From Cryptomeria japonica (lineage: Eukaryota > Streptophyta > Pinopsida > Cupressales > Cupressaceae): 64,000 bases of DNA. The notes below the pieces were generated by a model, which was not told the origin of the DNA, made no database searches, and saw only the letters and a list, made by a program, of their open reading frames with translations. Shown here in pieces: positions 11,724 to 24,690 of this stretch (positions are counted from its first letter, which is position 1; every line of letters begins with the position of its first letter). The stretch spans positions 235,207,922 through 235,271,921 of the forward strand of contig NC_081406.1 in the NCBI RefSeq assembly GCF_030272615.1. Reading direction: 5' to 3'. The position numbers were made by a program, and so were the translations under genes.

Positions 11724-14216
11724 TGTTCGTATGAACTACCCTTTTTTGACATCTCTCCCCAAATTCTTCAGAATTCTGAGAAATTTTAGCCTTCAAACCT
11801 CTAGTTTAAGGCTCAAATGAAAGAATCTTGATAGCACAAAATAATACAATGGTAGTGCTCAGAGAAAGTTTTCCAACGAGTATAATTGTATTACATTGTA
11901 AATTTATTATGTTCTAGTTTTTTTAATTTTATGGAATATTGGTTTTTCACTGAACATGAACTTCTCTGTTCAACACATTGGTAAAAATAGGAAACTAAAT
12001 CAGAAAAATTATGAAAAATATCTATGCCCTAGGTATTGATGTCTCATTGTAATAGAAAAATAAATTGAATTTTGATATATATAGAACAAGTTATGTGTTC
12101 AAACATACACCTATGTCTAAAATATAATTAGTCGGACTTCAAAACTTAATAAAATGAAAAATACTCAACATATCACTATCAAACCAACTGCAAGCCTGAG
12201 ATATTGATGTTACAAATAAAAATTCGAAATAATTGAGTTTTTATCATCTATAGAAAAAAAAATAGTTATGCATTTCAAGAGGCACATCACTCTTAAAAAA
12301 TGTAGTTTGCTGTAAAAAACTACTTTTTGAGGGAGATGGAAGTTTTTTTTAAAAAGTCTTCAAAATTTTTTGAAAAAAAAACATATAAAATATATACACA
12401 AAATTCTACAAATCAGTAATTTACATCATCTTCAAATTCTTAATAGTTTAAAAGTTATAGTTGTCGGAAGTTGATGATTATTTTAAAAATGTTCACCCCA
12501 ATGTCAAAAGTGGCAAAAAAGTGGGAACCATTATTGTGAGTTCACCCATGTAAGGAAGGTCAAAAATTAGATTTGGATCCATCAAAGGTGGCAAGAGAAC
12601 CTACACCATTTTAGTGTGAGGTTCATTTGAGTCCTCATGAGGTATATAAGGGGCTACAATAATAGAACAAGGAGGTGGAGAAGGAGGAGACAAAGGAAAG
12701 CAAGACTAGGTGATGACAACACAATAGAATGATTCTCAATGTCAATCATCTCTATAGAAGCTCACCCTCTAGCCATGGGATTTCAATAGTGCTTGCATCC
12801 TTAAACAAGCTATTTTTATGATGGGAAGATTCAAATTGAGTTGTAAGTGCTAAAAACGAAAGCAACCCCTACAATATGGAATCTTATTTAATTTACAAGT
12901 GTGAAATGAAAGGCTATAGAATAACAATTTAGAAATGACTTATATTGCAAGGAAATAACATGACTCAAAATTCATAAACATGACATATTGAGTGACATGG
13001 AGAGAACCCTTTTGTGTAAAAATAACATCAAGAAATAGTGAAGATTTATGTTTTTTTTTTTTTAAACATATATAAATACAACTAATTTTCTTAATCTTTT
13101 ATTCCATCTAGTAGAATCTGTGTACATGTAAAATAAACTTTATGTAAAACTTAAGCAAACTTCACTTTCAAATACCTATAATATAGAAAATGAGCTATAA
13201 TAATAATTGTACGCAATTTGGTCAAATCCTAATGCCACCATCTTGGAATCACCACATGTAGTCCATAAGTACCTCGTATACATCCTCTTATAACTATTAT
13301 AAGAAATATATCATGCATGGGTACTAAGTCTTCAAAATAGAAAATATTTTGTCATAGAATCTTATGACAAGTGCCTTACCTCATACATGCTCTTATAACT
13401 TATGATAGCTCTCATGTCATTCCAAATTAACACATTGTCATTGTGAAACCTAGATATTCCAAAAGGGTTTTCCTTACATAAATTTTGGTGTTGCGGTTAT
13501 CACCATTTTACATAATTTGTTTAATTTAATGAATGTACATTTAAACCTATCAATGGTAAGTGTTTGTAGAAAACTTTCTAACATTTTCCCCACTTAGATT
13601 GGTGTAGGAAGCTATTTCTTCTTACTCAACTTTTTTTAATCAAAATCTCATCATAGATGCACATTAACTCATTTTTGGGTTCAAAGTTCCTACTCAGATC
13701 CCTTCTCCTCCTTTTTCTCATGTTTTTGTTCATTAAAGAACGTGTGAGTAGATGGTTTCTTTCCCAAACGATCTATTAAATTAAATTCAAAATGAAATAA
13801 TTACAATTGATAGGAAAAGAAAAAGAGGGTTCCAAAATAAAAATGTGATGCACCTACATCACTACAAGTCATGAATACAAATTGGAGAGGAATTAAGCAA
13901 ATAAAAGGTGAAAATAAGATTAAAGATGTCCATATGATCATAATTAGATCTCACATCAGATGATTTATTGAATATATTTGTAGAATGTCCTCTATGAAAC
14001 AAACTAATATAAATTTAATAAGAAAGATGACGAAAGTCTTGTTGGTTATCTCTTAAGATACCATGTTTAGTATTAATGACAAATACCAAAATCAATATTA
14101 ACAATAGGCAAGATGAAACTTATTCTTCTAAAATGCATAATCTCCTATCACCATCCAATTTAATATTGAAGAGAATATTATTAAAAATTGTGTCAATAGT
14201 AAAAAAGAGGACACAA

Positions 14217-14290
14217 AATTCCATCATTTTTATGGGTATTAAAAATTCTATCATTTTTATGGGTATAAAAAATTCCATCATTTTTATGAA
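14217..14290. repeat. Three tandem copies of a 27-bp unit
   Basis: The unit AATTCCATCATTTTTATGGG plus TATTAA is repeated almost perfectly three times. It makes a short open frame with repeated IIFMGIKNS, which is an effect of the repeat and not a gene. Confidence 0.75.
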
Positions 14291-14609
14291 TTTTGAAGTT
14301 TAAAGTTTGTATCTAAATGATAAGTGATTTAATCACTCTTAATCAAATAAAGATTATTTTAATTTTAAACGAATATATTGACTTCATATTTTCTTTTGTC
14401 CTGCACTAAGGTATTCTAAAACATGAGACTTTGAAATCCCTGAATATTGGATGAGATTTTCCCTTCAAATTGAAGGATTATTGGTAAATGATGTGAGACC
14501 TTCAAAATTAAACCACAAATAAAAATTGCATTGAGAACGAGTCTACCACAATACTCAAGCCCTAAAATTTATTATTGAATTGACGAAAGGCATCGAGCTC
14601 AGCTTAAGA

Positions 14610-14666
14610 ATTTATTAGATTTTTCTACTACATAGACATACAAACATTTCAGCAGTCAACTTTATT
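14610..14666 (-). terminator. Polyadenylation signals of the RING gene
   Basis: Minus-strand AATAAA occurs at 14661-14666 and 14610-14615, about 195 and 247 bp beyond the proposed stop codon at 14862-14864. Both lie in AT-rich sequence with upstream TGTAA words, a normal arrangement for a plant 3' end. This puts the transcript end near 14590-14640. Confidence 0.5.
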
Positions 14667-14861
14667 ACAATATTTTTCCCAAATTACATTGAATCCAAAA
14701 ATCAGCTTAGCCTCGTTAAAACCTAGACAGATTTAGATAATCAATAGAGAGCCTGAGCTGTACGAACGACAACGCAGCTAAAATTTCTAACAAAATTGTT
14801 TGCTGGAGATCTCATACATTCCATTCAGCATGTTACAGGCATGAAAATTCTCCTGCTTCTT

Positions 14862-15000
14862 CTAGGTATTGCAGCTGCATAAACAATAACAAATTCGATT
14901 CTCCATCGTTTTGCAGTTGCAGGAACAAGAATTGTTTTTGTCCTTCACATTGCAGTTGCATGAACAATATGAAATATGTGTCTCCATATTGCAGCTGCAT
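14862..15000 (-). repeat. In-frame cysteine-rich repeats in the last exon of the RING gene
   Basis: Four degenerate copies of a unit built on TGCAGCTGCAA / TGCAACTGCAA start 42, 39 and 39 bp apart, all multiples of three. In the frame set by the proposed splice they read CSCN, CSCNC, CSCNC and CLCSCN separated by 8-9 polar residues: 12 Cys in 46 residues in CxC spacing, as in metallothionein-like metal-binding tails. A second frame, starting ATG at 15000, is also open (repeated MQLQ words), so periodicity alone does not prove which frame is used. Confidence 0.65.
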
Positions 15001-16601
15001 CTAAATAAAGAATAAAAAATAGCTGTAAGAAAAACAAATAATCAAAGAAGTTAATGGTGCCATACAGAACTTACAGGCTTATGTGTAGTAGCTTACCTCT
15101 GCATGGCAGTATCATCCAAAGTCTCTTCAATCTCAACCATCTTTGGCTGTTTTGTTAAGGATTCTGAGTTGATTGATGGCTCAGACACAGTGGAAGTGTT
15201 GTCTCCAAATTCATATTGATGTTGTTGTTGCCAGTCATGAGAGTAAATAAAATGATCATCTTGCCAAAGGCTCTCAGAAGGAAGTGTAAGTGCAGAGAGG
15301 ACATCAAACTTCTCCTCATCACTGGGTTTCATTTGATAGTCTGGAATTGATTCAAAATTAGACCACCATGTAGAGTTTACCACATTGATTGTGTCGTTCC
15401 ACTCCATCTCATACTGATCCCCTATAGATCTGATTTGGGCCATTTTTTCATCATCCATTGCCACATGCCATGTTTTCATGTGTTCATGATCTGTATTAAA
15501 ATCCATGCTGCTTTGGATTGGAGGATAGGAGCAGTAGTTTGAAGAAACTGTGGTTTGCCATGAATTTTGAGACATGGAAATTAGTGGGTCTAAGTTAAGA
15601 CTTGGATTCTGCTGAATTTGGGAAGTAAGAATCATGGTATCAGACCATGGAGGGAAAGGATCCAATGGATTAGAGTGTTTGGCAATAGAATTTTTATATG
15701 TCTCAGGTATGGATAATCCCAAGCTTGCAGAACTTTGATTGTTGGAGCTTTCATGAGTGAAGGAAATGGAATTACCTTGTGGAAGAGGAAGCCCTTGAAC
15801 CTCTTTGTTGCACTGTGATAAAGAGTTGAGTGGCATAACATCACTGCTCCTTAGAGGCTTGGAGCAGCCTGGACAATAATTAGTGGCTGCAGAGGAACAA
15901 AAGTTTAGCCATTCACCAAGGCAAGCCCAGCAGAACAGATGCTTACACACTGTCATAGCTACGGCCTCGTTGGGTTTGCAAATATCTGACTTGAGAATGC
16001 AAGCGTGGCATCTGTTGTTTGCTTGATGGGCTTTTGTATTCCTTCTGTACTTGATGTTTGCAGGTTTGGAGGGGCTGATTGTGCTTTGCTTGGAGTTTGC
16101 AGTACCCATGGAAGCTCTATGATATTTGAGGGCTGCAACTATTTCTCTCCTTGCTTCTGCCATATCTAGGAGATGTTCCTGATAAGGTCTATTACTATGA
16201 AGTCTCCTCCTAACTTGCTTTTTGGCCTTACCATCCTCACAGGAGGAGGAGGGGGCCTTCTTTGCTCCCTTACAATTTGTGTCCTTCTCTTCATGCACAT
16301 TGGGAGAATTAAAGCCTTGCAGACCGCCCTCCAAATGTGTCTCAAAACTGATATTCTTAGAAGACACTTCTTTGTCATTCAATACAAGAGGTGTAGCTTC
16401 TTGATTGGTTTTTTGGCTTCTAAGAATAGTACCCTTTTCGGCTCTGCATGTAACACCGCCGTCTTCTGATGTATGGTTTCTATGGGAGGTAAGCTGCTTC
16501 ACCAAGCTGCGTATATATGCACCAGATAGATGAGGTTCTTCTTTGAACCGATCTGAGTCTCCTTTGTCCCCACCTGATCTCTGCTTTGAACGATTCCTCA
16601 T
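14862..16601 (-). CDS. C3HC4 RING-finger protein, two coding exons, apparently intact host gene
   Basis: Probable E3 ubiquitin ligase or RING scaffold. Exon A (16601-15097) starts at ATG 16599-16601, the first ATG after an in-frame stop, with A at -3. Residues 26-37 are [12 protein letters not shown]; about 138-165 hold [16 protein letters not shown]; a RING-HC finger follows with ligands C198, C201, C219, H221, C224, C227, C243, C246. The C-terminal half is Ser/Gln/Asn-rich and contains [19 protein letters not shown], which I recall from uncharacterised plant proteins but cannot assign to a named family. Without splicing it ends at TAA 15093-15095 (502 aa). That TAA sits inside a strong donor, AGAG|GTAAGC. 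A pyrimidine tract and TTTATTTAG at 15001 give a 96-bp intron, and exon B (15000-14862) adds 46 residues with 12 Cys, about 547 aa in total. The exons are read; the splice is inferred. No transit peptide or membrane segment is seen. Confidence 0.8.
15001..15096 (-). other. Proposed 96-bp intron of the RING gene
   Basis: The donor GTAAGC follows AG at 15097-15098; the acceptor TTCTTTATTTAG ends at 15001. An alternative acceptor, TTTTTCTTACAG, lies 22 bp upstream; it would add seven residues and then a stop. Retention gives the 502-residue form. The three outcomes differ only in the C-terminal tail, so alternative splicing could switch the cysteine-rich tail on or off. Confidence 0.6.
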
Positions 16602-19030
16602 ACTATAATGGCGAAAGCTCAAAGAGGATGATGGAACAGAGATACAGAGGACTATATGTTATGCCCAAAGGCTACACTTGAACCAGACATTTTCCAGCAT
16701 GATAAACTTGACAGATCAACAACGGTGAATTGTAGAGGATCGTGTAGAGAGTCCTAGTAACCTTGAGAAACAAGAGGTTCACTGCAGCAAGTCTGACATC
16801 AATTTGGCAAGATGGGCAAAACAAGAACCTACAGGAGGCGAGTATAATGAACTAAATAGATAAAAAACTAACCATTAATATGCAGAGGCATCTATCATGG
16901 CCAGAGCCAGCACTTTGGCTATATGCTAGCTAGCATTAGGAATAACTCGATAGATCTATAACCAGGCATTTGGAGAGATCATTTATACTACTTCTATCTA
17001 TCACACAGAAGTGGATAAATCAATAACGAGGTATTCTAAAGAGATCATATAAACCAACAATCATGGTTAAAGCCCACACTTTAATAATTTACTAGCAACC
17101 ATAACGAAATATATAAATGAATCAATACCCTAGTATTGAAAGTCACCATTTGAAGGCCAGAACACAGAGGCAGGAACCCATTTCTTAATTTGAAAAGCAG
17201 AATATTGGAAGGTCCAAAGGCGAGAACAAAGCTGTAAAATGTTGTTTCTAAAGATAAGACATCAAATTTCAATTTTTATCTGTGTACTAAATTTAGACTC
17301 TATCCGAACAACATAACTCTGATATTGTGTGGATGAGAAACAACCCTAAAATTCAGAAGATATGAAACCAAACACAGACAAGGAAATCCATTTGCAAATG
17401 TCTTTATCTCTTCTTGCAGAGAGTTATGCCTCCATACGTCACTGAGCTGACAGCAGAATCTCCATATGTCATGGATTTGTTCATACATAATCCTAATCAA
17501 ATCAAACTATCCTCCGCACAATATGACTTTATACCCACAATGTATATTTTGGGGGGGACACAAATGTTTAATGCTTCACTATGCCTTACCATGAATAGAT
17601 TAATTCATACTAAACAATTACAATGTGGATAAACTGTTGTTTTTAGGATCGATATGCAGGGAGCGATGTGTACAAAGATTGTAGCAGAAGAAATAATACT
17701 AATAAATAATTTGGAGGGGACCGAAGGGAGTAGTAACCTCGGTATCAGCGCCAGAATAATTGATCCTGACAGTGATAGTGACATTTCATTGTGTGCATGG
17801 CTGAAGAGCCAATCAGCTGTTGCCGCGGCTGCTGGCTTTTATGGGATTTAAATAAATAGGGGCTGTGGCGAAGCTCATTCTCACGCACTCTGTAGACATT
17901 TGTCATGTTTATCTTTATAATATCTGCCATTATCTCAGACTTTTTCTTTAAGGAAAGATTGTTTATTGGCCGTTGACAAGGCGGTTTGCTGCTCTTACTT
18001 TTGTCAGCCTGCACAGAAAAAATGAAATCATAGAAATCAATGAATTTTTTTTGAAATCCACCCAGACCGAAAATGTAACCAGTTGCCGAATCCTTATCAT
18101 ATGAGCAGGTTTCTCGAATTTATTGCATTGCATTTACTTGGAACATTTAATTGGTTTCATGTTATACACAGTCTCCAGATGGATCTCTGATTTGTTTTTA
18201 GTCAACGTATCTGAGGCCCAAATAGCATTCGAATTAACTCATATAATTCTTGATCTGTTTTTTTAAGCATCAATTCAATTTGGAATGACCAGCTATTGTA
18301 ATCGAACTTATTATCTTAGTCTGACAAATATCTCAAACTCTCCAATTAACAACAAACACAATTTTACTAATCAAGGTCACATCTAATATGATCGATTTTG
18401 ATTACTGTGAATCATATCTATGATTTAGAATATGTAGACAGATGTTTCCTTAGAATTTATGTCTTCATTTCACAAATATCTAAGTCAAGGTGGTGTCTAC
18501 TAGGTATTGCTTCTCTTCATTCATTCTTTATGAGAGGATATTATAAACACTTTTTTATTTGATCATGTTCAGCCTCTTATTTCATTCTTAATATTGATAT
18601 TCTCTTTGACAATAGTGAATTTATTATGATTACTATGATTACTATGTTGCTTCAAGCTCTAGTTTGAATATTGAAGTTAGGACTATGCTGAACTTCGTGA
18701 TTATTGCACTATTTCGGATATGTGGTTCATGATTATTTTTTATGATAATTTATCTTGTGCTAACTATTTTATATTGACGGATGACATTATGATTTTATAT
18801 GGATGATTATGTATTTGGGACTAATATGATGATGGACTCATAGCTGGTGATTTATGTGTGTTCATTACTCATGCAAGGTTTATATTTTCTTATGATGATA
18901 TGATGGTATTTTTATAGTAATGATTGTGCTATGTTTGTCATGATTGTGTTACTACTGCATTTGTGGAAGAGACGATGTCATACCACTTGTTGTGAGCATG
19001 ATATGATGTTGTGATTATTTTTCATCTATT

Positions 19031-19031
<1 letters not shown>
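16602..19031. other. Upstream region of the RING gene and AT-rich flank, no other gene
   Basis: No second gene is convincing here. 16602-17900 has somewhat higher GC content and lacks transposon features, consistent with 5' UTR, a possible 5' intron and promoter of the minus-strand RING gene. 17900-19031 is AT-rich, with simple GATTACTATGATTACTATG duplication near 18625-18645 and nothing else recognisable. Confidence 0.45.
17800..17870 (-). promoter_or_regulatory. Possible core promoter region of the RING gene
   Basis: A GC-richer island contains, on the minus strand, TATTTATTTAAAT and CCCATAAAAG followed by a CCGCGG-containing stretch and GATTGG (inverted CCAAT). Read on the plus strand the same island has CCAAT at about 17809 and TTTAAATAAATAG at about 17846, so it could also fire the other way. 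Another minus-strand TATAAAG lies at 17525-17531. Direction and use are inferred only. Confidence 0.2.

Positions 19032-19062
<31 letters not shown>
19032..19062. repeat. (TA)n microsatellite, target of the Copia insertion
   Basis: About 15 TA units directly precede the left LTR. A matching (TA)n run (about 25743-25759) directly follows the right LTR, so the element inserted into a TA microsatellite and the target-site duplication is hidden in it. Confidence 0.85.
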
Positions 19063-19067
<5 letters not shown>

Positions 19068-20116
19068 GTATTTTGGTATGGTATTGTCATTGATGTCAAC
19101 ACTTGCTAACACACCTACTTTGGAGATCCAGCAACATTCACCGGCAATCAGTAAACTGTTCAACAATCACCAGTATATGGTTAACCGGCAGGATATAATG
19201 TTCACCGGTACCTGCAATGACATGGAAGACACTTGGTAATGTCGAAGACATCATGTGGACACTTTTCCTTGAAGTAATATCATTGGTATATTCTTATTTG
19301 CATATTTGCTTTCACTAGCAAATAGGTCCAGGTTATCTAGGGTTACACCATCAGGTTTATCCTTTCCAGATCAGCATGGCACGCTATGGAGATGATTTAT
19401 TATTGTTGTAAATGCATTAAGCCGACATGCTCAATCAGTTATTACATCGGATATTGTATTATTTGTAAAATGTTTTATTGTAATATCTTGTAGAGCCAAC
19501 CTACTAAAATTGGTCTTAGGGTATGGTATAAATGTAAGTTCTTATTTGCAAGATCAAGTGTGGAATGCGAAAAAGAATTATAAGAAGGTATATGTGAGAT
19601 TAAGCAGAGATATACACGAAGACATCATTTGAAGGTGAAGCTAGGTTTTTGTAGAAGCATATCAGCATTACACCGGTACTGAATCCAGCATATGAAGATG
19701 CTATTTTGTGCAGTACATTCTCATTGGATTCAACCATCCATCTGTAGTCAGTGTGACTCCCATTTGTGTTTGAGCAATGAGCTCTAGATTGTTGGCCTTT
19801 CTGCACGTGCAGACCCCTCTTGTACACTTACTATCTGTAGTAGTATCATCTGATTGTGGGTAAGGTTTCCCACCGTGGTTTTTCCCCTTATAGGGTTTCC
19901 ACATACAAATATTAATGTCATGTGTTGTGGTTGACTTTGTACTTATGTTTCATGCATTAATTCTTACTGATACAGCATTTCCTGTTAACACTATTTACCG
20001 GCACAATTAACTGTCTTACCGGTATTAAGCAATAAGTTGGTTATTAAGATTTTGGTTTGAATTTATTAGACAACTGATTCACTCCCCCCCCCTCTCAGTT
20101 GTCCCCAGGACCTACA
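19063..20116 (+). repeat. Left LTR of Copia 1
   Basis: Begins TGTTGGTATTTTGG and ends in CCTACA. It contains several ACCGGTA words and a C-run followed by TCTCAGTTGTCC near the 3' end. It is 1054 bp and about 95% identical by eye to 24691-25742. Confidence 0.93.
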
Positions 20117-20173
20117 ATTGGTATGAGAGCCTTGGTCATCTTTTGCAGAAGTTTAACAACTTGAGGAGATCCA

Positions 20174-21287
20174 ATGTCTACTAATTATTTTAGGAAGGAT
20201 AGTCCTAAACTTGATGGAACCAACTATGGAATATGGAAAATCAGAATGGAGACACATCTGAATTGCATTGGGAAAGACATCTAGGAAGTTACTAAGAATG
20301 GTTATACTGCTGCTGTAGCTAGTCAGCCTGCTCCTATTACTCTAGGTAAAGATGAAGAAAATGATTGCAAAGCAAGAGAAGCACTTTTGAGTGCATTATC
20401 AGATCAACAAATCATGGGATTATCAGATAGATCTATTGCAAAAGCTATTTGGGATCATTTGGAAACACTGAATGAAGGTAATTCCACAGTCAAAATTGCA
20501 AAACTTGAAAGCTTCTGAGTCAGGTATGAACATCTGAAAATGGAAGAAGATGAAAGAATTTTTTCTTTTATGCAAAGAGTAAATGAAATTGTTTTAGGTA
20601 TCAAATGTTGTGGAGGAACCTTGAGTGAAGATGAGATTGTTTCAAAAATCTTAAGAGGTTTGCCACCGGCATATAAAATGAAGGTCACTGCTATTAATGA
20701 GTTGAGAACAATGCCTAATACATCAGTAACTAGGGATACATTAATTGGAAAACTTTCGGCTTTTGAAATAGAGGAATTTGGTCTTGTTGCTATAAAAACT
20801 GATTTAGCCTTCAAAGCATCAACATCATCTGCTCCATCTTTTGACAAATCAGACTGGAGAGCCTTTTATGCAAGAGAACTTGAAGAAACCAGGAAGGAGA
20901 ATGAAGAGCTTGAAGAACTTGAAGCACTATTTGCAAGAAAAATGCCAAAAGGTCCAATTGGAAGTAAGTATGAAGGTAAAGCACCCTTTAAATGTTTCAA
21001 TTGCAATAAGATTGGTCATATGGCTTCAAGATGTCCTAATAGACATGCTAGACTAAGAGAAGAAGCTAAAAGAACATACAATCCTAATCCTGAATATCAG
21101 AGATATAGATTTAAGAAAAACAAAGATAAATCCTGTTACATTGCTGATGAAGGTGTGACTGATGATTCTGATGAGGATCAAGTAGACAACGGATGGGTCT
21201 TTGTTACTATAATAGAAGATCAACCGGTACCTATTGCTCCACCGGTAGAACAAGCCCTAGCAGCTAAAGTTGAATAAAAGGATGAGT
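20174..21287 (+). pseudogene. Copia 1 gag region
   Basis: Gag of the fossil element. A zinc knuckle CFNCNKIGHMASRC (C-x2-C-x4-H-x4-C) lies at 20993-21034, preceded by a Glu/Lys-rich helical stretch. The part is broken. Confidence 0.85.
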
Positions 21288-24200
21288 GGATATTTGACTC
21301 TGGATGCTCACATCACATGACTGGAGACAAAGGTAAATTCTTGAACTTTCAAGAATACAATGGAGGTTTAGTAAGATTCGGAGATGACAAAGCCTATTCA
21401 ATCAAAGGTAAGGGTTCAATATCTCTTGATGGTAAACATAACACTGACAATGTTTACTATGTTGAAGGATTAAAACATAATCTTTTAAGTGTTGGTCAAT
21501 TAGTTGAGAAAGGTTTTCAGTTACAATTTAAAAATGGAAAATGCAAAATCATGAATAGAACTGGTTTGGAAATTGCAACCGGTAATCAGACTAGAGGTAA
21601 TATCTTTCATTTAAATAACAGTGAAAAGGCATGCTTAATTGCTCATATAGATGAAAGTTGGCTATGGCATAAAAAACTATGTCATGTAAATTTTGATTGC
21701 ATGGTAAAAATTAGTACTTCTAAGGCAGTTAGAGATCTACCTAAAATTGTGAAACCTCATAATACAATTTGCAAGGGATGTCAATTTGGAAAACAGGTTA
21801 GAGCTGGTTTCAAAAGTATTCCAAAAAAATCCAATAATGCTCTTGATTTAATTCACACTGATTTATGTGGTCCGACTAGAACTAAAAGCTTACAAGGTGA
21901 TAAATATTTCATGCTAATTATTGATGATTATTCTAGAATGTGTTGGGTTACTTTTCTTAGGGAAAAATCAGAAGCACTTGGGAAGTTCAAACTATTCAAG
22001 GCAATGGTTGAAAATGAAACTGGTAGAAAATTAAATGTTTAAGATCTGATCAAGGAGGAGAATTCACATCTAGAGATTTTAATACATTCTGTGAAGTGAA
22101 TGGAATCAAAAGACAGTTATCAGCACCTCAGAGACCACAATAGAATGGAGTTGTTGAAAGGAAAAAGAGAACTATTTTGGATGCAGCAAGAAGTATGTTA
22201 TCAGAAGCAAATCTACCACATGTGTACTGGAGAGAGGCAGTAAGCACTACTGTCTATACATTCAACAAAGTTCACATCAAAGGTGAAACTGGTAAGACCG
22301 CTCATGACCTATGGTTTGGTAATACTCCTACTCTTAAGTATTTCAGAATTTTTGGAAGTAAATGTTATGTTAGAAAAGATGAGTATATTGGCAAGTTTGA
22401 TCCTAGAAGTGATGAAGGAATATTTCTTGGTTATTCATCTAAGAGTAAAGCTTATAGATGTTTTAATAAAAGATTACGAAAAATTGTTGATAGTACAAAT
22501 GTAAAGATTGATGAACAATTCAGAGGAACTTCAAGGTATATAGACTCTGAACCGGCAACAAAAATTATGATGAATGAACCAACAGTAAATCCACCGGTAC
22601 AGAATGATGACCCAATTACTCCGGTATCATCAGAGGATACCACAGTAATTGAAGAACAACAACAGACTAAGACACCCCGATATGTAAGACTGAATCATTT
22701 TGAAGATCAGATAATTGGAAGCAAATTTAAAGGAGTCATGGCAAGAGGAAGATTGGCAAATGAAGAGGTATGTCTTATTTCTCAAATTGAACCATTATCT
22801 ATCAATGAGGCATGTGAAGATAGATTCTGGATTAAAGCTATGGAAGAAGAATTAGGACAAATTGAGAAAAATAATACTTGGACATTAGTTCCCCGGCCTG
22901 AAAATAAAAATGTAATTGGAACCAAATGGGTATTTAGAAACAAACTCAATGAAGATGGTAAGGTTGTCAAGAATAAAGCAAGACTAGTGTGTAAGGGATA
23001 TTCATAGAAAGAAGGAGTTGATTACAATGAAACCTTTGCACCGGTAGCCAGAATTGAAGCAGTTAGGTTATTCTTAGCCATTGCAGCTCACAAGGATTAC
23101 AAAGTTTATCAAATGGATATTAAATGTGCATTTTTGAATGGAGATCTTGAAGAAGAAGTTTATATTGAACAACCTGATGGATTTTCTTTGACAGATAACA
23201 ATGATATGGTTTGGAGATTAAGAAAAGCTCTGTATGGACTAAAACAAGCTCTAAGAGCCTGGTATGCAAGATTGGAGAAGTATCTCTTAAAAATTGGTTT
23301 TACTAAAGGAAATGCAGATAGCAATTTATATTACAAAGTAACTAATGATGACATTTTGATTATGGAAGTATTTGTTGATGATATAATCTTTGGAGGAGAA
23401 GATGGATTATGCAAAGAATTATCTCTTAAAATGCAACATGAATTTGAAATGTCTATGAATGGAGAAATAAAAAAAAAATTAGGATTGCATATTTTACAGA
23501 CTGATAAAGGCATATTTTTGAGTCAATCTAAGTATTTGAAAGAACTACTCAAGAAATTTGGGATGGAGAACTCTAAACCGGTAAGCACACCTATGACTAC
23601 AAATGACAAATTATCTCAAAGGGATGAATCTACACCTTTTAATCCAACTAGATACAAATCTATGATAGGAGGTTTACTGTATTTGACACAAACCAGACCT
23701 GATATTATGAATGCAGTAGGTATAGTTTCTAGATTTCAGAGTAATCCCAAGGAAAATCAAGAATTAGTAGTAAAAAGTATTTTTCGGTACTTACAAGGCA
23801 CAGCAAATCTTGGATTATGGTATCCTAAAGATGAAAATTTTGATCTATATGCATACACAGATGCAAATTGGGTAGGAGATGTGGATGATAGAAAGAGCAT
23901 CACTGGAGGAGCATTCTTTCTTGGAAAGAGATTAGTTTCTTGGTTAAGTAAGAAACAGAGTTGTACATCTTTATCAATAGCAGAATCAGAATATGTTGCA
24001 GCAGCAACAAACTGTACATAGGTACTTTGGCTTAAGCAAATGTTTAAAGACATAAAGGTAAAATGCAAGGAACCTATTACTATATATTGTGATAACACTA
24101 CAGCAATTGATATATCTAAGAATCCAGCATTACATTCTAAAACAAAACATGTTTCTATCAAACTGAATTTTCTAAGGGAAAATGTTGAAGAAAAAAAAAT

Positions 24201-24320
24201 AAAACTGGTTTATGTGAATACTAAAGAATAGCTTGCAGATATTTTTACAAAACCTTTGCCTAAGGAAACTTTTGAGTATCTCAGAGATCAGCTCAGAGTC
24301 CTACCTCAACTGGTAGAGAC
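21288..24320 (+). pseudogene. Copia 1 pol region (protease, integrase, reverse transcriptase, RNase H)
   Basis: Protease motif FDSGCSHHMTGD lies at about 21294-21329, the integrase zinc region and core at about 21640-22250, reverse transcriptase at about 22800-23560 (with [10 protein letters not shown]) and Copia RNase H at about 23820-24290 (YTDANWVGD). The order defines Copia. The region is broken at several points. Confidence 0.9.
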
Positions 24321-24690
24321 TTAGACAGTTGATGATTGTCATCAACCGGCAGAATTAAATGGACAAATCTTTTATTCTGATATTTTATGAGGAAGCTACT
24401 TCTCAGGGGGAGTAGTTGGTATATTGAATTGATTGGTATTTTGTATGAACTTGACCTTTTTGTGACTTTGGCATTTGATGTCAAAGGGGGAGAGATATAT
24501 GGAAAAACTTTGGGGAGAGATATATGAAAAATACATTATCTTTTTGAAGAGAGATTGGTATGAGAGATTGTTCTTTGGGTAAACACATATTACTCCCAAG
24601 GGGAGAATTGGTTTTTGTATTTGGCATTTCTATTTTGACACGTTGATGGTTTTTCCATCTTGTGTTGCCATCAATGCCAAAGGGGGAGAT

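Larger units (their letters stand above)
11193..14599. other. AT-rich intergenic DNA, no gene recognised
   Basis: No convincing coding region on either strand. A TATA-like GAGGTATATAAGGGG at about 12639-12653, in a stretch of higher GC content and followed by purine-rich sequence, resembles an LTR promoter and may be an old LTR relic; no matching ends were found. Small repeats are listed separately. Confidence 0.5.

Noticed and set aside
14076-14303. Frame with repeated IIFMGIKNS
   Set aside because: Caused by the 27-bp tandem repeat; no homology or regulatory context.
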